Shown here: piece by piece, positions 1 through 8,194 of the stretch
Layout: every line of letters starts with the position of its first letter
Position numbering within the stretch: position 1 is the first letter of the stretch
Assembly (NCBI GenBank): GCA_050247075.1
Contig: JBFWUW010000024.1
Span: 1-64,000, forward strand
Length of the DNA: 64,000 bases
Source of the DNA: JBFWUW01 sp050247075
Lineage (GTDB): Bacteria > Planctomycetota > Planctomycetia > Pirellulales > JBFWUW01
Direction: 5' to 3'
The notes under the pieces: model-generated
Told to the model about the DNA's origin: nothing
The model's database searches: none
What the model saw: only the letters and a program-made list of their open reading frames with translations
Program-made: the position numbers and the translations under genes

Positions 1-94
1 ACGGCAGCAACCTGCCTCGTTTTCCAGAGCGGGCCATTCATAACATTGTGTTTGAGAATTGGAGGAAGTTGGTGGAGTTTTGAGGGATTTGGGC

Positions 95-177
95 TTTCAG
101 TTTTCAGTTTTCAGTTTTCAGTTTTCTGTGTTCAGTTTTCAGTTTTCAGTTTTCAGTGTTCGGTGTTCGGTGTTCGG
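95..177. repeat. Tandem heptamer repeat (TTTTCAG)n passing into (GTGTTCG)n
   Basis: The heptamer TTTTCAG is repeated about eight times with minor variants. It then changes to about three copies of a GTGTTCG-like unit. All reading frames across it give low-complexity peptides with no family resemblance, so it is treated as non-coding. It could be a slipped-strand expansion or part of a dispersed intergenic repeat. Confidence 0.85.
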
Positions 178-224
178 CCTGATAGGCCATTACAAACCAG
201 CCAAGCGCCGCCCTGGGATCGTTC

Positions 225-365
225 CTCGCCATTCGCTGCGGTGCTGACCCAGGCTCCCGCCGTTTGTTCCCCGGCCAGCATTTGCTCGCTGCAAGCGGCC
301 TATTGGCGCTAACTGTTCCATTATTGCCGTGTTTTGGGGGGGTGTGGTTCAGGATCACATCGCCG
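225..365 (+). repeat. 141-bp direct repeat, copy A
   Basis: This copy matches 527-667 in the same orientation over 141 bases with scattered substitutions. Both begin with CTCGCCATTCGCTGCG, share GACCCAGG shortly after, and contain a run of seven or more G before GTGTGGT. The short frames inside it show no family features and no good ribosome site, so I regard the block as a non-coding repeat. Confidence 0.85.
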
Positions 366-420
366 CAAAGCGCCTCCTTTGCCGGCTTGAAATGGCGTCG
401 GATGGCTGGCTGGAGAAAAG

Positions 421-555
421 GGTGGCTGGGTCTGACCAACGGGAAGGCCCAGCGGAGTTGGCGGTCAAACTGCGATGGCTGGTGGACGCTCTTCCAGGGC
501 AATCTGGTTGAATCATCGACTCCGCTCTCGCCATTCGCTGCGTTGCTGACCCAGG
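421..555. repeat. Palindromic dispersed element, copy 1 (inverted relative to 50380-50517)
   Basis: The block starts GGTGGCTGGGTC and ends GCTGACCCAGG, giving terminal inverted arms, with a second inner pair around CAGCGGAGTTG and GACTCCGCTC. Its reverse complement aligns along its whole length with 50380-50517, including the shared stretch GGGCCTTCCCGTTGGTCAGA. It looks like a short non-autonomous palindromic element. No coding sequence is visible in it. Confidence 0.75.
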
Positions 556-667
556 CCCCCGCCGTTTGTGCCCCGGCCAGCATTTGCTCGCTGAAAGCGG
601 CCAATTAGCGCTACCTGTTCCATTATCGCCGTGTTTTGGGGGGGTGTGGTACAGGTTAACGTCGCCG
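527..667 (+). repeat. 141-bp direct repeat, copy B
   Basis: This is the second copy of the block at 225-365. It begins inside the right arm of the palindromic element at 421-555, so the two repeat types are interlocked. Positions 668-829 beyond it hold no gene I can support. That stretch includes an AT-rich section near 740-785 and then the 3' side of the transporter gene at 830. Confidence 0.85.
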
Positions 668-829
668 TGGCGGGAATTGCCAGCCGCGAGCAGGCTACGT
701 CGGCGCGCGGCATCCTTTGCCATCATTCTACTCAGTCTCGATACTTATATAAATAATAAAATAAATACTATATTTAACTGTTTATCTGGTGGGGGCTGGA
801 TTGCCACCCGTGCCGGGCTGCGAAGTCCC

Positions 830-2185
830 TTACGACGGCTGGCGCGGTTGATTCTTGCCCCAGGCCGCGCTTACCAGGCACCAGGCCAGAAGCGGCAACA
901 GGCCGACGCCGGTAAACAGCATGGTGCGGGCCTGGGGATCGTTCTCGATCAGTTCACCGGCGAAGGGGTGAAACCAGAACAGGGGCAGCCAGGCCAACAG
1001 CCCCAGAATGCCGCCGATCTTGCCTTGGTGCTTGCCAGAGAGTTCTTGCGTTAGGGAATAGTAAATGGGGAACTGCGCCAGCGAGCCAGCCCCGACCAGC
1101 ATCAGCATCCCCAACAGCAAAGGGCTGGCCGGCAGACGCGCCGCCACCACCATCAGCGCGGTCGTCAGGGCAAATAGGAGCAAGGCCCCCATTCTGGCGC
1201 GCTGGACGGGCCAGCCCAAGCGGGCCAGCCAGGTTACCAGGCTGCCGGAAATCATGGCACCCAGCAACGTAGAACCCCAGTAGCCGATCATGGCCCACTG
1301 CACGGCCTGGGCGGAATACTTTAGATCTTTCTCCAACAACATGGGGAGCCAGACGCGAATAAAATGCCAACAGAAATTGATGCAAATCACCATGAATATC
1401 AACAGCGCAAAGCGGCGGCTGAACAATGTTTGCCAAAGGGGCCGCTCGTGCAAGATGGCATCGGCGCCGGCGGTATCGGCCGATTGCAGCACGGGCCGCC
1501 GCAGATCGGATTCGCGCACGGTCATTAGCCAGGCGATGGCCCACGGAATGCCCCCCGCCCCGATCACGACAAACATCAGCCGCCAACGCCCCACATCATC
1601 GCCAAACAGATGAGGCGGCAAGATGTATCCACCCAGCGATGACAGCACGGGCCGCCAGCTTTCCGGCGTGTCGATCACCAGGCCCAACATCAGCAGGCAG
1701 ACCACCACGGCGCCGATAGCCGCACCCGATTGCAGCAGGGCATTGCCCAACGTGCGGCGGGCGGGCGAAAAGACTCGTTGCGTGGTCCGCAGTGCCGACG
1801 GCCAATGCCCCGACTCAAACACCCCTAGCAGCAACTGATACCACCACAGCGCGGCGAACGTTTCAACCCGCCCCGTGGCGATGGCGATGCCCGACCAGCA
1901 CAGCACCACCAGCGGGTACAGCCACCGCACGCCAACCGTATCGGCAATGGTTCCAAAGAACAGCGCCCCAGCGCCAAACGCCAGGCTAAACACGCCAGCC
2001 GCTTCTCCGTATTGAATGGCATCAATCCCCAAATCTTGTTGCACCCGCACGCTGGCGGCCGGCAAGGCTTGCCGCGCGGCGTAATTCAGCAGCGTGGCGG
2101 AGAGCAGCACGCCGCTCAGCAGGTATTCCCAGCGCACGGAACGGGGCGGGGTCGAAATCTGTCCGTCGCGGGAGAGGTTGAGCAT
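830..2185 (-). CDS. MFS transporter, ACS-like (organic anion/hexuronate type)
   Basis: The protein has 451 residues and about twelve hydrophobic segments, the usual layout of the major facilitator superfamily. It should sit in the cytoplasmic membrane and carry a small organic solute by symport. Residues 25-60 (LLNYAARQALPAA) and the later ESGHWPSALR motif resemble the anion:cation symporter branch that takes hexuronates, tartrate and similar acids; the substrate cannot be read from the sequence. The start codon overlaps the stop of the upstream deacetylase gene by one base (TGATG), so the two are probably translationally coupled. They form the tail of a minus-strand set that begins with ferrochelatase. 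Confidence 0.85.
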   Translation of the reverse strand: MLNLSRDGQISTPPRSVRWEYLLSGVLLSATLLNYAARQALPAASVRVQQDLGIDAIQYGEAAGVFSLAFGAGALFFGTIADTVGVRWLYPLVVLCWSGIAIATGRVETFAALWWYQLLLGVFESGHWPSALRTTQRVFSPARRTLGNALLQSGAAIGAVVVCLLMLGLVIDTPESWRPVLSSLGGYILPPHLFGDDVGRWRLMFVVIGAGGIPWAIAWLMTVRESDLRRPVLQSADTAGADAILHERPLWQTLFSRRFALLIFMVICINFCWHFIRVWLPMLLEKDLKYSAQAVQWAMIGYWGSTLLGAMISGSLVTWLARLGWPVQRARMGALLLFALTTALMVVAARLPASPLLLGMLMLVGAGSLAQFPIYYSLTQELSGKHQGKIGGILGLLAWLPLFWFHPFAGELIENDPQARTMLFTGVGLLPLLAWCLVSAAWGKNQPRQPS

Positions 2186-3210
2186 CAGGCGGCTCTCAAC
2201 CTGGCCCGCCGCGCAATGGTCGAAAGATCGGCCACGGCGGCCTTTGGACCGGCTTGTTCCACCAGGCCGCAGATCAAATCGAACACCTTAAACTCCGGGT
2301 CAGTCACGACCATGCAGGAGGGATGCCCCAGGTAATCGAAGACCAGGCGATTCTCGATGGCGTGCGTTACGGCCCGTCGAATCGCCTCCAAAAAGTCATC
2401 TAACTTCCAGCGCCCGGCGCGAAAAGCGTTGATGTCACTGACGGGGCTCATGGGCACTTCCACCAGTCCGGTTGGGTAGACAAACGGCTGGGTGGCGGCA
2501 TGCGCCGCTACGATCGACGCCAAGACATCCTCGTCGGGCGACTGCATGGGTTCGGTCATCTTGTGGGCTGGATATTGGCAGCTTGCCCAAGTAAAGCCAA
2601 GGTCCAACAACATCTGCTGCAAGTCCTCGCGATCGGCCAGGCCATGCGCAAAACCGCCGGGTGTGCGAAAGCCCTCCGCGGTAATGCCCACGCGTTCCTT
2701 CAGCCCCAGGTTGGTCAGCCGGATGTTTTCGCGAATTACGTCGGCCGGTTGGCGTCCTTCAATCAGCCAGGGAGCGCGCCGAAAGCGGAACTGCAAATCC
2801 TCGGCCTTCTTAGCGAGGACATTCACATGGTCGTAAGTATGGTTGCCGATCTTGTGCCCGGCTTGCGCCAGGCCCTTCAACCACGATGCATCTTCCTGCT
2901 CCAGCACGCGGCCGACGCAAAAGTAATGCACCACGGCACCGCGCGCGGCGGCGCGGCGGCCAGCTTCCACCGCGTACTGTTTGGTCGGCTCGTCGAGATT
3001 CCCTTTTTCGTAGTCCCAGTGCGTTGTTTCCCAGGTCGGAAAATTCCGGCTCATTTCCAGGTCGAGCGTTAGCGCGATCAACGCTTTGTCGCGATCGGCG
3101 GCCACATCCGCCATGTCCGCCGGCCAGGCAATTCGTGAACGCGCGGCCGCCGCGGCCGCCAATGACCCGGCCAAGAATGCGCGGCGAGAAACGTTTTTGC
3201 TGTTCGACAT
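2185..3210 (-). CDS. Tat-exported polysaccharide deacetylase-like protein
   Basis: The 341-residue protein begins with a twin-arginine signal (SRRAFLAGSLAAAAAA, residues 8-23), so it is likely exported folded. The mature part resembles the NodB/CE4 deacetylase fold. IGNHTYDHVN gives the H-x3-H metal pair, and TLDLEMSRNFP sits where the first motif (usually TFDDG) should be. That first motif is altered, so the metal site or substrate may differ from classic chitin or peptidoglycan deacetylases. The gene lies 30 bases downstream of ferrochelatase and is coupled to the MFS gene after it. A role on a cell-surface or imported glycan is inference. Confidence 0.8.
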   Translation of the reverse strand: MSNSKNVSRRAFLAGSLAAAAAARSRIAWPADMADVAADRDKALIALTLDLEMSRNFPTWETTHWDYEKGNLDEPTKQYAVEAGRRAAARGAVVHYFCVGRVLEQEDASWLKGLAQAGHKIGNHTYDHVNVLAKKAEDLQFRFRRAPWLIEGRQPADVIRENIRLTNLGLKERVGITAEGFRTPGGFAHGLADREDLQQMLLDLGFTWASCQYPAHKMTEPMQSPDEDVLASIVAAHAATQPFVYPTGLVEVPMSPVSDINAFRAGRWKLDDFLEAIRRAVTHAIENRLVFDYLGHPSCMVVTDPEFKVFDLICGLVEQAGPKAAVADLSTIARRARLRAA

Positions 3211-3240
3211 GTTGAACTTTGGCGATTCGACGGCGGCCCA

Positions 3241-4281
3241 TCAGCGGGCAGCCGGCGCGGGGGGCGGGCCGGCAGGCCTTCCAGACAGGCAGCAGTTATC
3301 GGGACAGACATCGTGACAGGGACCATCTTGGCCCAGCCACCGCCGCTCGGCAAGCTGGCCTAGCCGTTCTTGCACCAATTCGCGAATCATGCCGACGAAC
3401 TTGGGATGGCAGCCGGCCGTCTGTGCCCGCGCCATGTGGATGCCCAATTCCTGGCACAACGCCTGAGCTTCGGTATCGAGATCGAACAGAATCTCGATAT
3501 GGTCCGAAATGAATCCGATCGGCACGATCACCACGTCTTGCAGTCCCCCCTTGGCGTGCCGCGCGCGAAGATAATCGCACACGTCGGGCTCCAGCCACGG
3601 TTGCGTTGGCGGTCCACTCCGGCTTTGATAAACCAACTCGCCAGGGGTCCGGTGCAATCCGTCTGAAACCAGCCGCACGGTCTCGCGCAACTGGGCCTCG
3701 TACTGGCAACCGGCGGCCATGGCCAGGGGAATACTATGTGCCGTATAGACAATTTCGGCGGCGGCCCGGCGCTCCGGGGGAATGTGTTGCAACGCCGCCT
3801 GAACTCGTTCAATCATCGTCTCGACGAACGCCGGGTGGTTGTAGAACATCCGCAGTTTGTCGATTTTTGGCGCGGCGGGACCAACCTCGGCCTGCGCGGC
3901 GATGATGTTTTCGCGGTACTGCCGGCAGCCGGAGTACGAACTGTACGCGCTGGTAAAAAAGGCCAGGGCCCGCGTGACGCCATCGGCCGCCATCTGGCGC
4001 AAGGTGTCTGGCAAAAGCGGGTGCCAATTGCGGTTGCCAAAGTAGATCGGCAGATTCACACCGCTGTTGGATAACTCGGCTTGGAGCGCGGCGATTAAGG
4101 CCCGGTTCTGCGCGTTAATCGGGCTGACTCCGCCGAATTGCTCGTAGTGGTGGGCCACGTCCAGCATCCGCTGGCGGGGGACGTTCTTGCCGCGCAAGAC
4201 GTTTTCCAAAAACGGCAGAACATCGTCCGGCCCTTCGGGACCACCAAACGAAACAAAAAGTAATGCCTGATATTCGCTCAA
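3241..4281 (-). CDS. hemH: Ferrochelatase
   Basis: This enzyme inserts Fe2+ into a porphyrin to make heme. From the chosen TTG start the product has 346 residues, a normal bacterial length. Visible family features are LLFVSFGGPEGPDD near the N-terminus, YTAHSIPLAM with the catalytic His at about 182, and GFISDHIEILFDLD with the catalytic Glu at about 263. The TTG at 4281 is preferred because AGTGAGAG lies just upstream and because the longer open frame runs antisense through the patatin gene. The C-terminus carries four cysteines (about 322, 326, 330 and 331), a possible [2Fe-2S] site like those in some bacterial ferrochelatases. It heads the minus-strand group with the deacetylase and MFS genes. 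Confidence 0.9.
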   Translation of the reverse strand: MSEYQALLFVSFGGPEGPDDVLPFLENVLRGKNVPRQRMLDVAHHYEQFGGVSPINAQNRALIAALQAELSNSGVNLPIYFGNRNWHPLLPDTLRQMAADGVTRALAFFTSAYSSYSGCRQYRENIIAAQAEVGPAAPKIDKLRMFYNHPAFVETMIERVQAALQHIPPERRAAAEIVYTAHSIPLAMAAGCQYEAQLRETVRLVSDGLHRTPGELVYQSRSGPPTQPWLEPDVCDYLRARHAKGGLQDVVIVPIGFISDHIEILFDLDTEAQALCQELGIHMARAQTAGCHPKFVGMIRELVQERLGQLAERRWLGQDGPCHDVCPDNCCLSGRPAGPPPAPAAR

Positions 4282-4512
4282 GTTTTGGCTCTCACTAGAT
4301 TTCCGCGGGCCGACGGCAAGAATTGGATTGGCTGCCGGCGTGGATATTGGTCGATTAATACGAATAGTTAAAATCAGTCCAGGCGCGGCAACATGATCCA
4401 CAACAACTTGTTTCAAGCTGCGCCGTTTCACGCTCATCATAGTCCAGGCCGTCCGGATGTGGAGTCCGGACCAAGGCCGCTGGCCGATCGTTCTGTAACC
4501 GATTCTCCGACC

Positions 4513-6366
4513 ATGTCCCTGTATACCGAGCAGGAACTGGCTTTGGCGCGACAGGTTCTGTGGCGCAGTCCCCTTTGCCGGGGACTTAGCCCCGAGGACA
4601 TCGAAACGGTTGCGCACGCGGTCAAACCGCTCCATTTTTCCAGTGGGCAGACGATCTTCAACCAGAATGACATTGGCGATTGGATGTGCGTGGTGGCCCG
4701 CGGCCGCGTAAAAATCACGTTCGATGTCGGTCGAGGTCCCCCCCGGTTGTTGGAATACCTTGGCAAAGGCGATCATTTTGGCGAACTGGCCATTCTGACC
4801 GATTTTTGCCGCACGGCGGGTGCCGTGGCCATCATGGACACCGACTTGCTGCGGATTGACCGGGCGGGCTTCGAGCGGTTGATGCACTGCTTGCCTGGCT
4901 TCGCCGCCAACATCAGCAAAGGCCTTGGCCAGCGATTGCGCAGGCAGACTCGCGGCCATGTCCGGCGGCGAACACCCAAAGTGGTGGGAATGGTTAACTC
5001 CACCTTGCGCACACAAGGGCTGATCGGCCCGCTGGCGCATGCCCTGGTAGAACGGAGAAATGCCCTGGTCGTGCTGACGGAACGGAGCGAAAAGTGGCCC
5101 ACCGATGGCGAATACCTGTTGGAACGCATCCCGGAATCTCAAGAGGGACGCAACAAAGCCACCGTGGTGCATAACCGGCTGGCGCAGCTCATCGAAAACC
5201 ACGACCGCATTTTGCTCGACCTGACGATGAAGGGGCTCGAGAACGAACTGCCGGCGGTCCTCTCGCAGTGCGAGGAGATCTGGTGGCTGATCGATCCGGC
5301 TTATGTGGATGCCTCGCGCCGCAACTTGCAGCGTTTGCTGGAGGCGGAACCCAAATTGGCCTCGCGGATCCACGCCATTTGGATATTGTCCGACGAACGC
5401 GACGTGGCCCCGGCCAGCTTTCGCGATTTGGGAATCGACCCGCTCGATTTCAAGATTGTAACGCGGGAAAAGACCGGCCAGTCTTTTCGAGGCCAGCAGC
5501 AAGGCATTGGCCGCTTGGTGCGGCATCTGCAAGGGACGCGGATTGGGCTGGCCCTGGGTGGCGGCGGCGCCAGGGGACTGGCGCACCTGGGTGTTCTCAA
5601 GGGGTTGGAACAAGCAGGTATTGGCTTTGACTTGCTGGCCGGTACAAGTAGCGGTGCCTTGATGGGGCTGAGCTACGTCGCCGGTTGGCGTCCGGACGAA
5701 GCCACGGCCGACTTTGCCAAACAACTGACGCCGCCACGCTGGCTAAGGGCCATGCCTGGCGGGCTGCATTGGTATTTGTGGTGGATGTTTCGTACCGGGG
5801 GGTGGGACCGCAAACTTCGTCCCTACCTGGGGGACACGACTCTGGAGCAACTGCAACTGCCGCTCTCCACGGTGGCGGTGGATCTGGTGAGCGGGCGGCT
5901 GGTGGTCCGAGATACGGGCGACGCCATCAACTGCGTGCTGGAAAGCATTAACTTGCCCCCCATCTCGCGCCCTATCATGCGTGACGGCATGGCCCTGATT
6001 GATGGCGGCTTGCTCAATAACCTTCCGGCCGATGTCTTGATCGAGCGCGGTGCCGACCTTGTTATCGGCATCGACGTGGTGGCCAAACTCAAGCATCAAT
6101 TCGCGGGCAGCACGTCCCGCTCCGGCACTAAACAAATGCGCAAGGCCCGCACAGTCGAGACGCTGATGCGATTGAACGAAGTCCAGGACCACGGCGTGGC
6201 GGCGATGCGGCGGAGTGTAGCCGACGTGGTGATCGCGCCAGAAACAGCCCAGTACGAATTCGCCGATTTCAGCCAATCCCGACCGCTAGCCGAGGCCGGC
6301 GAGGCCGCCGCCGCCGAAATGATTCCCCTGATCCAGCAAAAAATCGCCGATCTGGAACGTGCCTAA
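4513..6366 (+). CDS. Cyclic nucleotide-binding domain / patatin-like phospholipase (NTE type)
   Basis: The product has 617 residues from the ATG at 4513. An N-terminal cyclic-nucleotide-binding domain (about 12-130) contains GDHFGELAILTDFCRTAGAVA. A linker follows, and then a patatin domain with the oxyanion loop GGGGAR (349-354), the nucleophile motif GTSSG (Ser379) and the DGG aspartate (Asp497). The Ser-Asp dyad is intact, so a lipid acyl hydrolase controlled by a ligand or by membrane contact is likely, as in neuropathy target esterase relatives. A longer frame starts at 4393, but its extra 40 residues look non-coding. The gene is divergent from ferrochelatase with 231 bases between them. 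Confidence 0.88.
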   Translation: MSLYTEQELALARQVLWRSPLCRGLSPEDIETVAHAVKPLHFSSGQTIFNQNDIGDWMCVVARGRVKITFDVGRGPPRLLEYLGKGDHFGELAILTDFCRTAGAVAIMDTDLLRIDRAGFERLMHCLPGFAANISKGLGQRLRRQTRGHVRRRTPKVVGMVNSTLRTQGLIGPLAHALVERRNALVVLTERSEKWPTDGEYLLERIPESQEGRNKATVVHNRLAQLIENHDRILLDLTMKGLENELPAVLSQCEEIWWLIDPAYVDASRRNLQRLLEAEPKLASRIHAIWILSDERDVAPASFRDLGIDPLDFKIVTREKTGQSFRGQQQGIGRLVRHLQGTRIGLALGGGGARGLAHLGVLKGLEQAGIGFDLLAGTSSGALMGLSYVAGWRPDEATADFAKQLTPPRWLRAMPGGLHWYLWWMFRTGGWDRKLRPYLGDTTLEQLQLPLSTVAVDLVSGRLVVRDTGDAINCVLESINLPPISRPIMRDGMALIDGGLLNNLPADVLIERGADLVIGIDVVAKLKHQFAGSTSRSGTKQMRKARTVETLMRLNEVQDHGVAAMRRSVADVVIAPETAQYEFADFSQSRPLAEAGEAAAAEMIPLIQQKIADLERA

Positions 6367-6382
6367 GACGCTGGCCTCTGCC

Positions 6383-7021
6383 CTATCTCGTGAACAGGGC
6401 GCGGAGGCAGATTTGCGACCAGGTCTCGAATTCGTCGATGCGGGCCAGCAGATTGCTAATGGGTTGAAAGCCGCTATCCAGAATGTCCTCTTCTCGCGGG
6501 TGGACGCTGGGCCGCTCCACCTCGAACAGATGCACAACCCCCAAGTGAACGCGGCCGACGGCTGATTCGTCGTCGTTGATTAGTCCCACGCATTGGTTCT
6601 TGTAGGGCGTGTCGATGGTGACTTCTTCTTCCAACTCGCGGCGCATACCCTCGGCGTAGGGGTCGCCGGAACCCGCGGGGCCGGCATCGACGGACGATAT
6701 GTGGCCGCCAATTCCAATGCTTCGCTTAGACCGCAAGCGCTGCTCGCCCTGCCCTTTGCCGCGAGTGTACTGAAACAAGGCCAGGTCGCCCGACGCGTCG
6801 CGATGCATGAAGACGACGTAGGGGATCAGTTGCTTAAAGGTGGGGTCCGCTTCCATTTCGGGCCGGGGCCGGTAGCTGGTGTGCTCCGGCTTGAAGATTT
6901 CGTCCAGATAGCGGGAAACTTCCGTGGAAAATCCTTGGAAATGGCCCAAGCCATGAAAAACGGAGGTGGGGATCACCAGGACATGTTCCGTGGGCGTCTC
7001 TAGCACCGGCATTCCTTTCAT
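6383..7021 (-). CDS. NUDIX-like hydrolase family protein
   Basis: The product has 212 residues from the start at 7021. Residues 103-138 hold a degenerate NUDIX box: the core RELEEEVTI matches RExxEExGU except that Thr replaces the usual Gly. Other parts, such as IPYVVFMHRD and LALFQYTRGKGQGEQ, resemble planctomycete proteins annotated as phosphoesterases with a NUDIX fold. The frame is open to 7114, but 7031-7060 is a dispersed palindromic repeat, which argues for a start at 7021 or at the next ATG at 7012. It converges with the patatin gene, with 16 bases between stop codons. The substrate is unknown. Confidence 0.75.
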   Translation of the reverse strand: MKGMPVLETPTEHVLVIPTSVFHGLGHFQGFSTEVSRYLDEIFKPEHTSYRPRPEMEADPTFKQLIPYVVFMHRDASGDLALFQYTRGKGQGEQRLRSKRSIGIGGHISSVDAGPAGSGDPYAEGMRRELEEEVTIDTPYKNQCVGLINDDESAVGRVHLGVVHLFEVERPSVHPREEDILDSGFQPISNLLARIDEFETWSQICLRALFTR

Positions 7022-7030
7022 CGCAAAACG

Positions 7031-7060
7031 TGTTGGTCGCCGTCGGAGATGACTCCAACA
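7031..7060. repeat. Dispersed palindrome (GTCGGAGA family), copy 1
   Basis: TGTTGG at the left end pairs with CCAACA at the right end around a GCCGTCGGAGA core. A relative lies at 7131-7155 and another, inverted, at 47422-47449. Confidence 0.7.
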
Positions 7061-7130
7061 AATGAGAAGCTGGAACCGCTCGTCGGCTGGGCAGTATAGC
7101 GCCCATGCCGGCACGCTAGCAACCGGCGGA

Positions 7131-7155
7131 TTTCGTCGTCGGAGACGACTCTTCC
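7131..7155. repeat. Dispersed palindrome (GTCGGAGA family), copy 2
   Basis: GTCGTCGGAGACGAC is itself a near-perfect palindrome and shares its core with 7031-7060 and 47422-47449. It lies in the gene-free stretch upstream of the BON-domain gene. Confidence 0.65.
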
Positions 7156-7613
7156 CGATGAGGAAATATCAACCGATTATCCGCCGATTGCACATGATTC
7201 TCGCGATTCGCTCATTCGGGCGACGCAAAGGGAGTTTAGAATCCGCCCTGTAGAGTGCCTAAGAACGCGGAATACTTCTCCCGATAGATCGGAGTGAATG
7301 GCGTCGGCCGCCAGGCTGCCAACATTGGCGGCAGTTGCTTGTCGAGCGAGCACCACTTTGCAACTTCTACGCGCACCCGTGCGTTAGCGGGCGCATTGGG
7401 CTCCGCACGATGGATTGGCTGAATTAACGTAAGTATATGTCTTCAAATCTGTTAAACCACAAGGAACAATTTTTTCGCACAAAGGGCTTGTGCAAGGCAT
7501 GACGATTGCAGAGGACGGTATCAATGATTTGCAAGCCCCCAAAATGGCGGCTAAGGAAATTGGATAAAGGATCGTTTGGTCAATTCTCGGACGACTTGTA
7601 CAAGAAGGATATC
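7156..7613. other. Gene-free stretch upstream of the BON-domain gene
   Basis: No frame here has a recognisable family match or a good ribosome site. The base composition becomes less GC-rich near 7420-7480. Promoters for the BON-domain gene may lie here, but no hexamer pair stands out. Confidence 0.5.
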
Positions 7614-7877
7614 ATGGTAGCCAAAGTTGAGCGGAGTGGTCAGGACATGGATTTGGAACGTCGAATAGTGAGCTATTTGGTGGGACGCCACGTTCCATCG
7701 TTGCGGCACATTTCGGTCGAAGCAGTCGATGGCACCGTAACCTTGCGTGGACAAGTCCGTTCGTTTTACGAAAAGCAGCTCTGCCATAATTGTTGCCGCC
7801 GCGTGGCTGGCGTTATTCGGTTGGTCGATAGCCTGGACGTGGCTGTCGTCGAGTCGGGCGAATTGGCTACCGCTTAA
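7614..7877 (+). CDS. BON-domain protein
   Basis: The product has 87 residues from the ATG at 7614, which is preceded by AGAAGGA at good spacing; the frame is open from 7506 but lacks such a site there. Residues 10-75 match a BON domain: an amphipathic helix (DLERRIVSYLVGR), then HISVEAVDGTVTLRGQVRS and a closing strand around VIRLVDSLDVAVV. BON domains bind membranes or phospholipids, often in osmotic-shock or secretin proteins. No signal peptide is visible, so this single-domain form is probably cytoplasmic or membrane-associated. It has two adjacent cysteines in HNCCRR. The gene stands alone and is followed by a terminator. Confidence 0.8.
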   Translation: MVAKVERSGQDMDLERRIVSYLVGRHVPSLRHISVEAVDGTVTLRGQVRSFYEKQLCHNCCRRVAGVIRLVDSLDVAVVESGELATA

Positions 7878-7919
7878 GTGGTGCTTTAGTCATCACTTAG
7901 TAAGAACCGCCTTCCTATA

Positions 7920-7976
7920 GGCGGTCGCTCTCGTCGTGCTGGGATTTCCAGCTTGGCGAAGGCGACCGCCTTTTTT
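7920..7976 (+). terminator. Rho-independent terminator after the BON-domain gene
   Basis: GGCGGTCGC (7920-7928) pairs perfectly with GCGACCGCC (7962-7970) and is followed at once by six T. The loop holds a smaller hairpin, GCTGG with CCAGC, at 7938-7952. Upstream ACCGCC (7906-7911) could instead pair with GGCGGT (7920-7925), so two mutually exclusive structures exist. Confidence 0.8.
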
Positions 7977-8110
7977 CGTTCTTGCTGGCTTTCAGCGGTC
8001 TGAACTGGCCGGCAATCACGGTTCGGCCCTGGGAATGGAACGCGGATTGTATCCGTCCGCAGTCGACTGCCATCGAAATCAGGCAAGCTGGTTGTTCGCC
8101 AGCATAATTT

Positions 8111-8149
8111 GACATAATCGGTTGTCTAAAATGCGGCAATGGATATACT
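8111..8149 (+). promoter_or_regulatory. Candidate sufR promoter with overlapping operator
   Basis: TTGTCT (8122-8127) and TATACT (8144-8149) are separated by 16 bases and lie 45 bases before the GTG start of sufR. An inverted repeat, GACA-N8-TGTC (8111-8126), overlaps the -35 box. SufR is known in cyanobacteria to repress its own operon, so this is a reasonable operator candidate, but it is not the known CAAC-N6-GTTG form. Confidence 0.45.
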
Positions 8150-8194
8150 CCTAGTAGGCGAAGGGACATTAACCGACCGAAACGAGCTATTCTT

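Noticed and set aside
95..177. CRISPR-like array
   Set aside because: The repeats are directly adjacent seven-base units without spacers, and no cas gene is near.
2185..4281. A heme uptake or modification operon with ferrochelatase, deacetylase and MFS genes
   Set aside because: Spacing suggests co-transcription, but neither the deacetylase-like protein nor the MFS type shows any heme-related feature.
4282..5724. Upstream 480-codon extension of the ferrochelatase frame on the minus strand
   Set aside because: It runs antisense through the patatin gene and shows no family sequence; the homology begins at the TTG at 4281.
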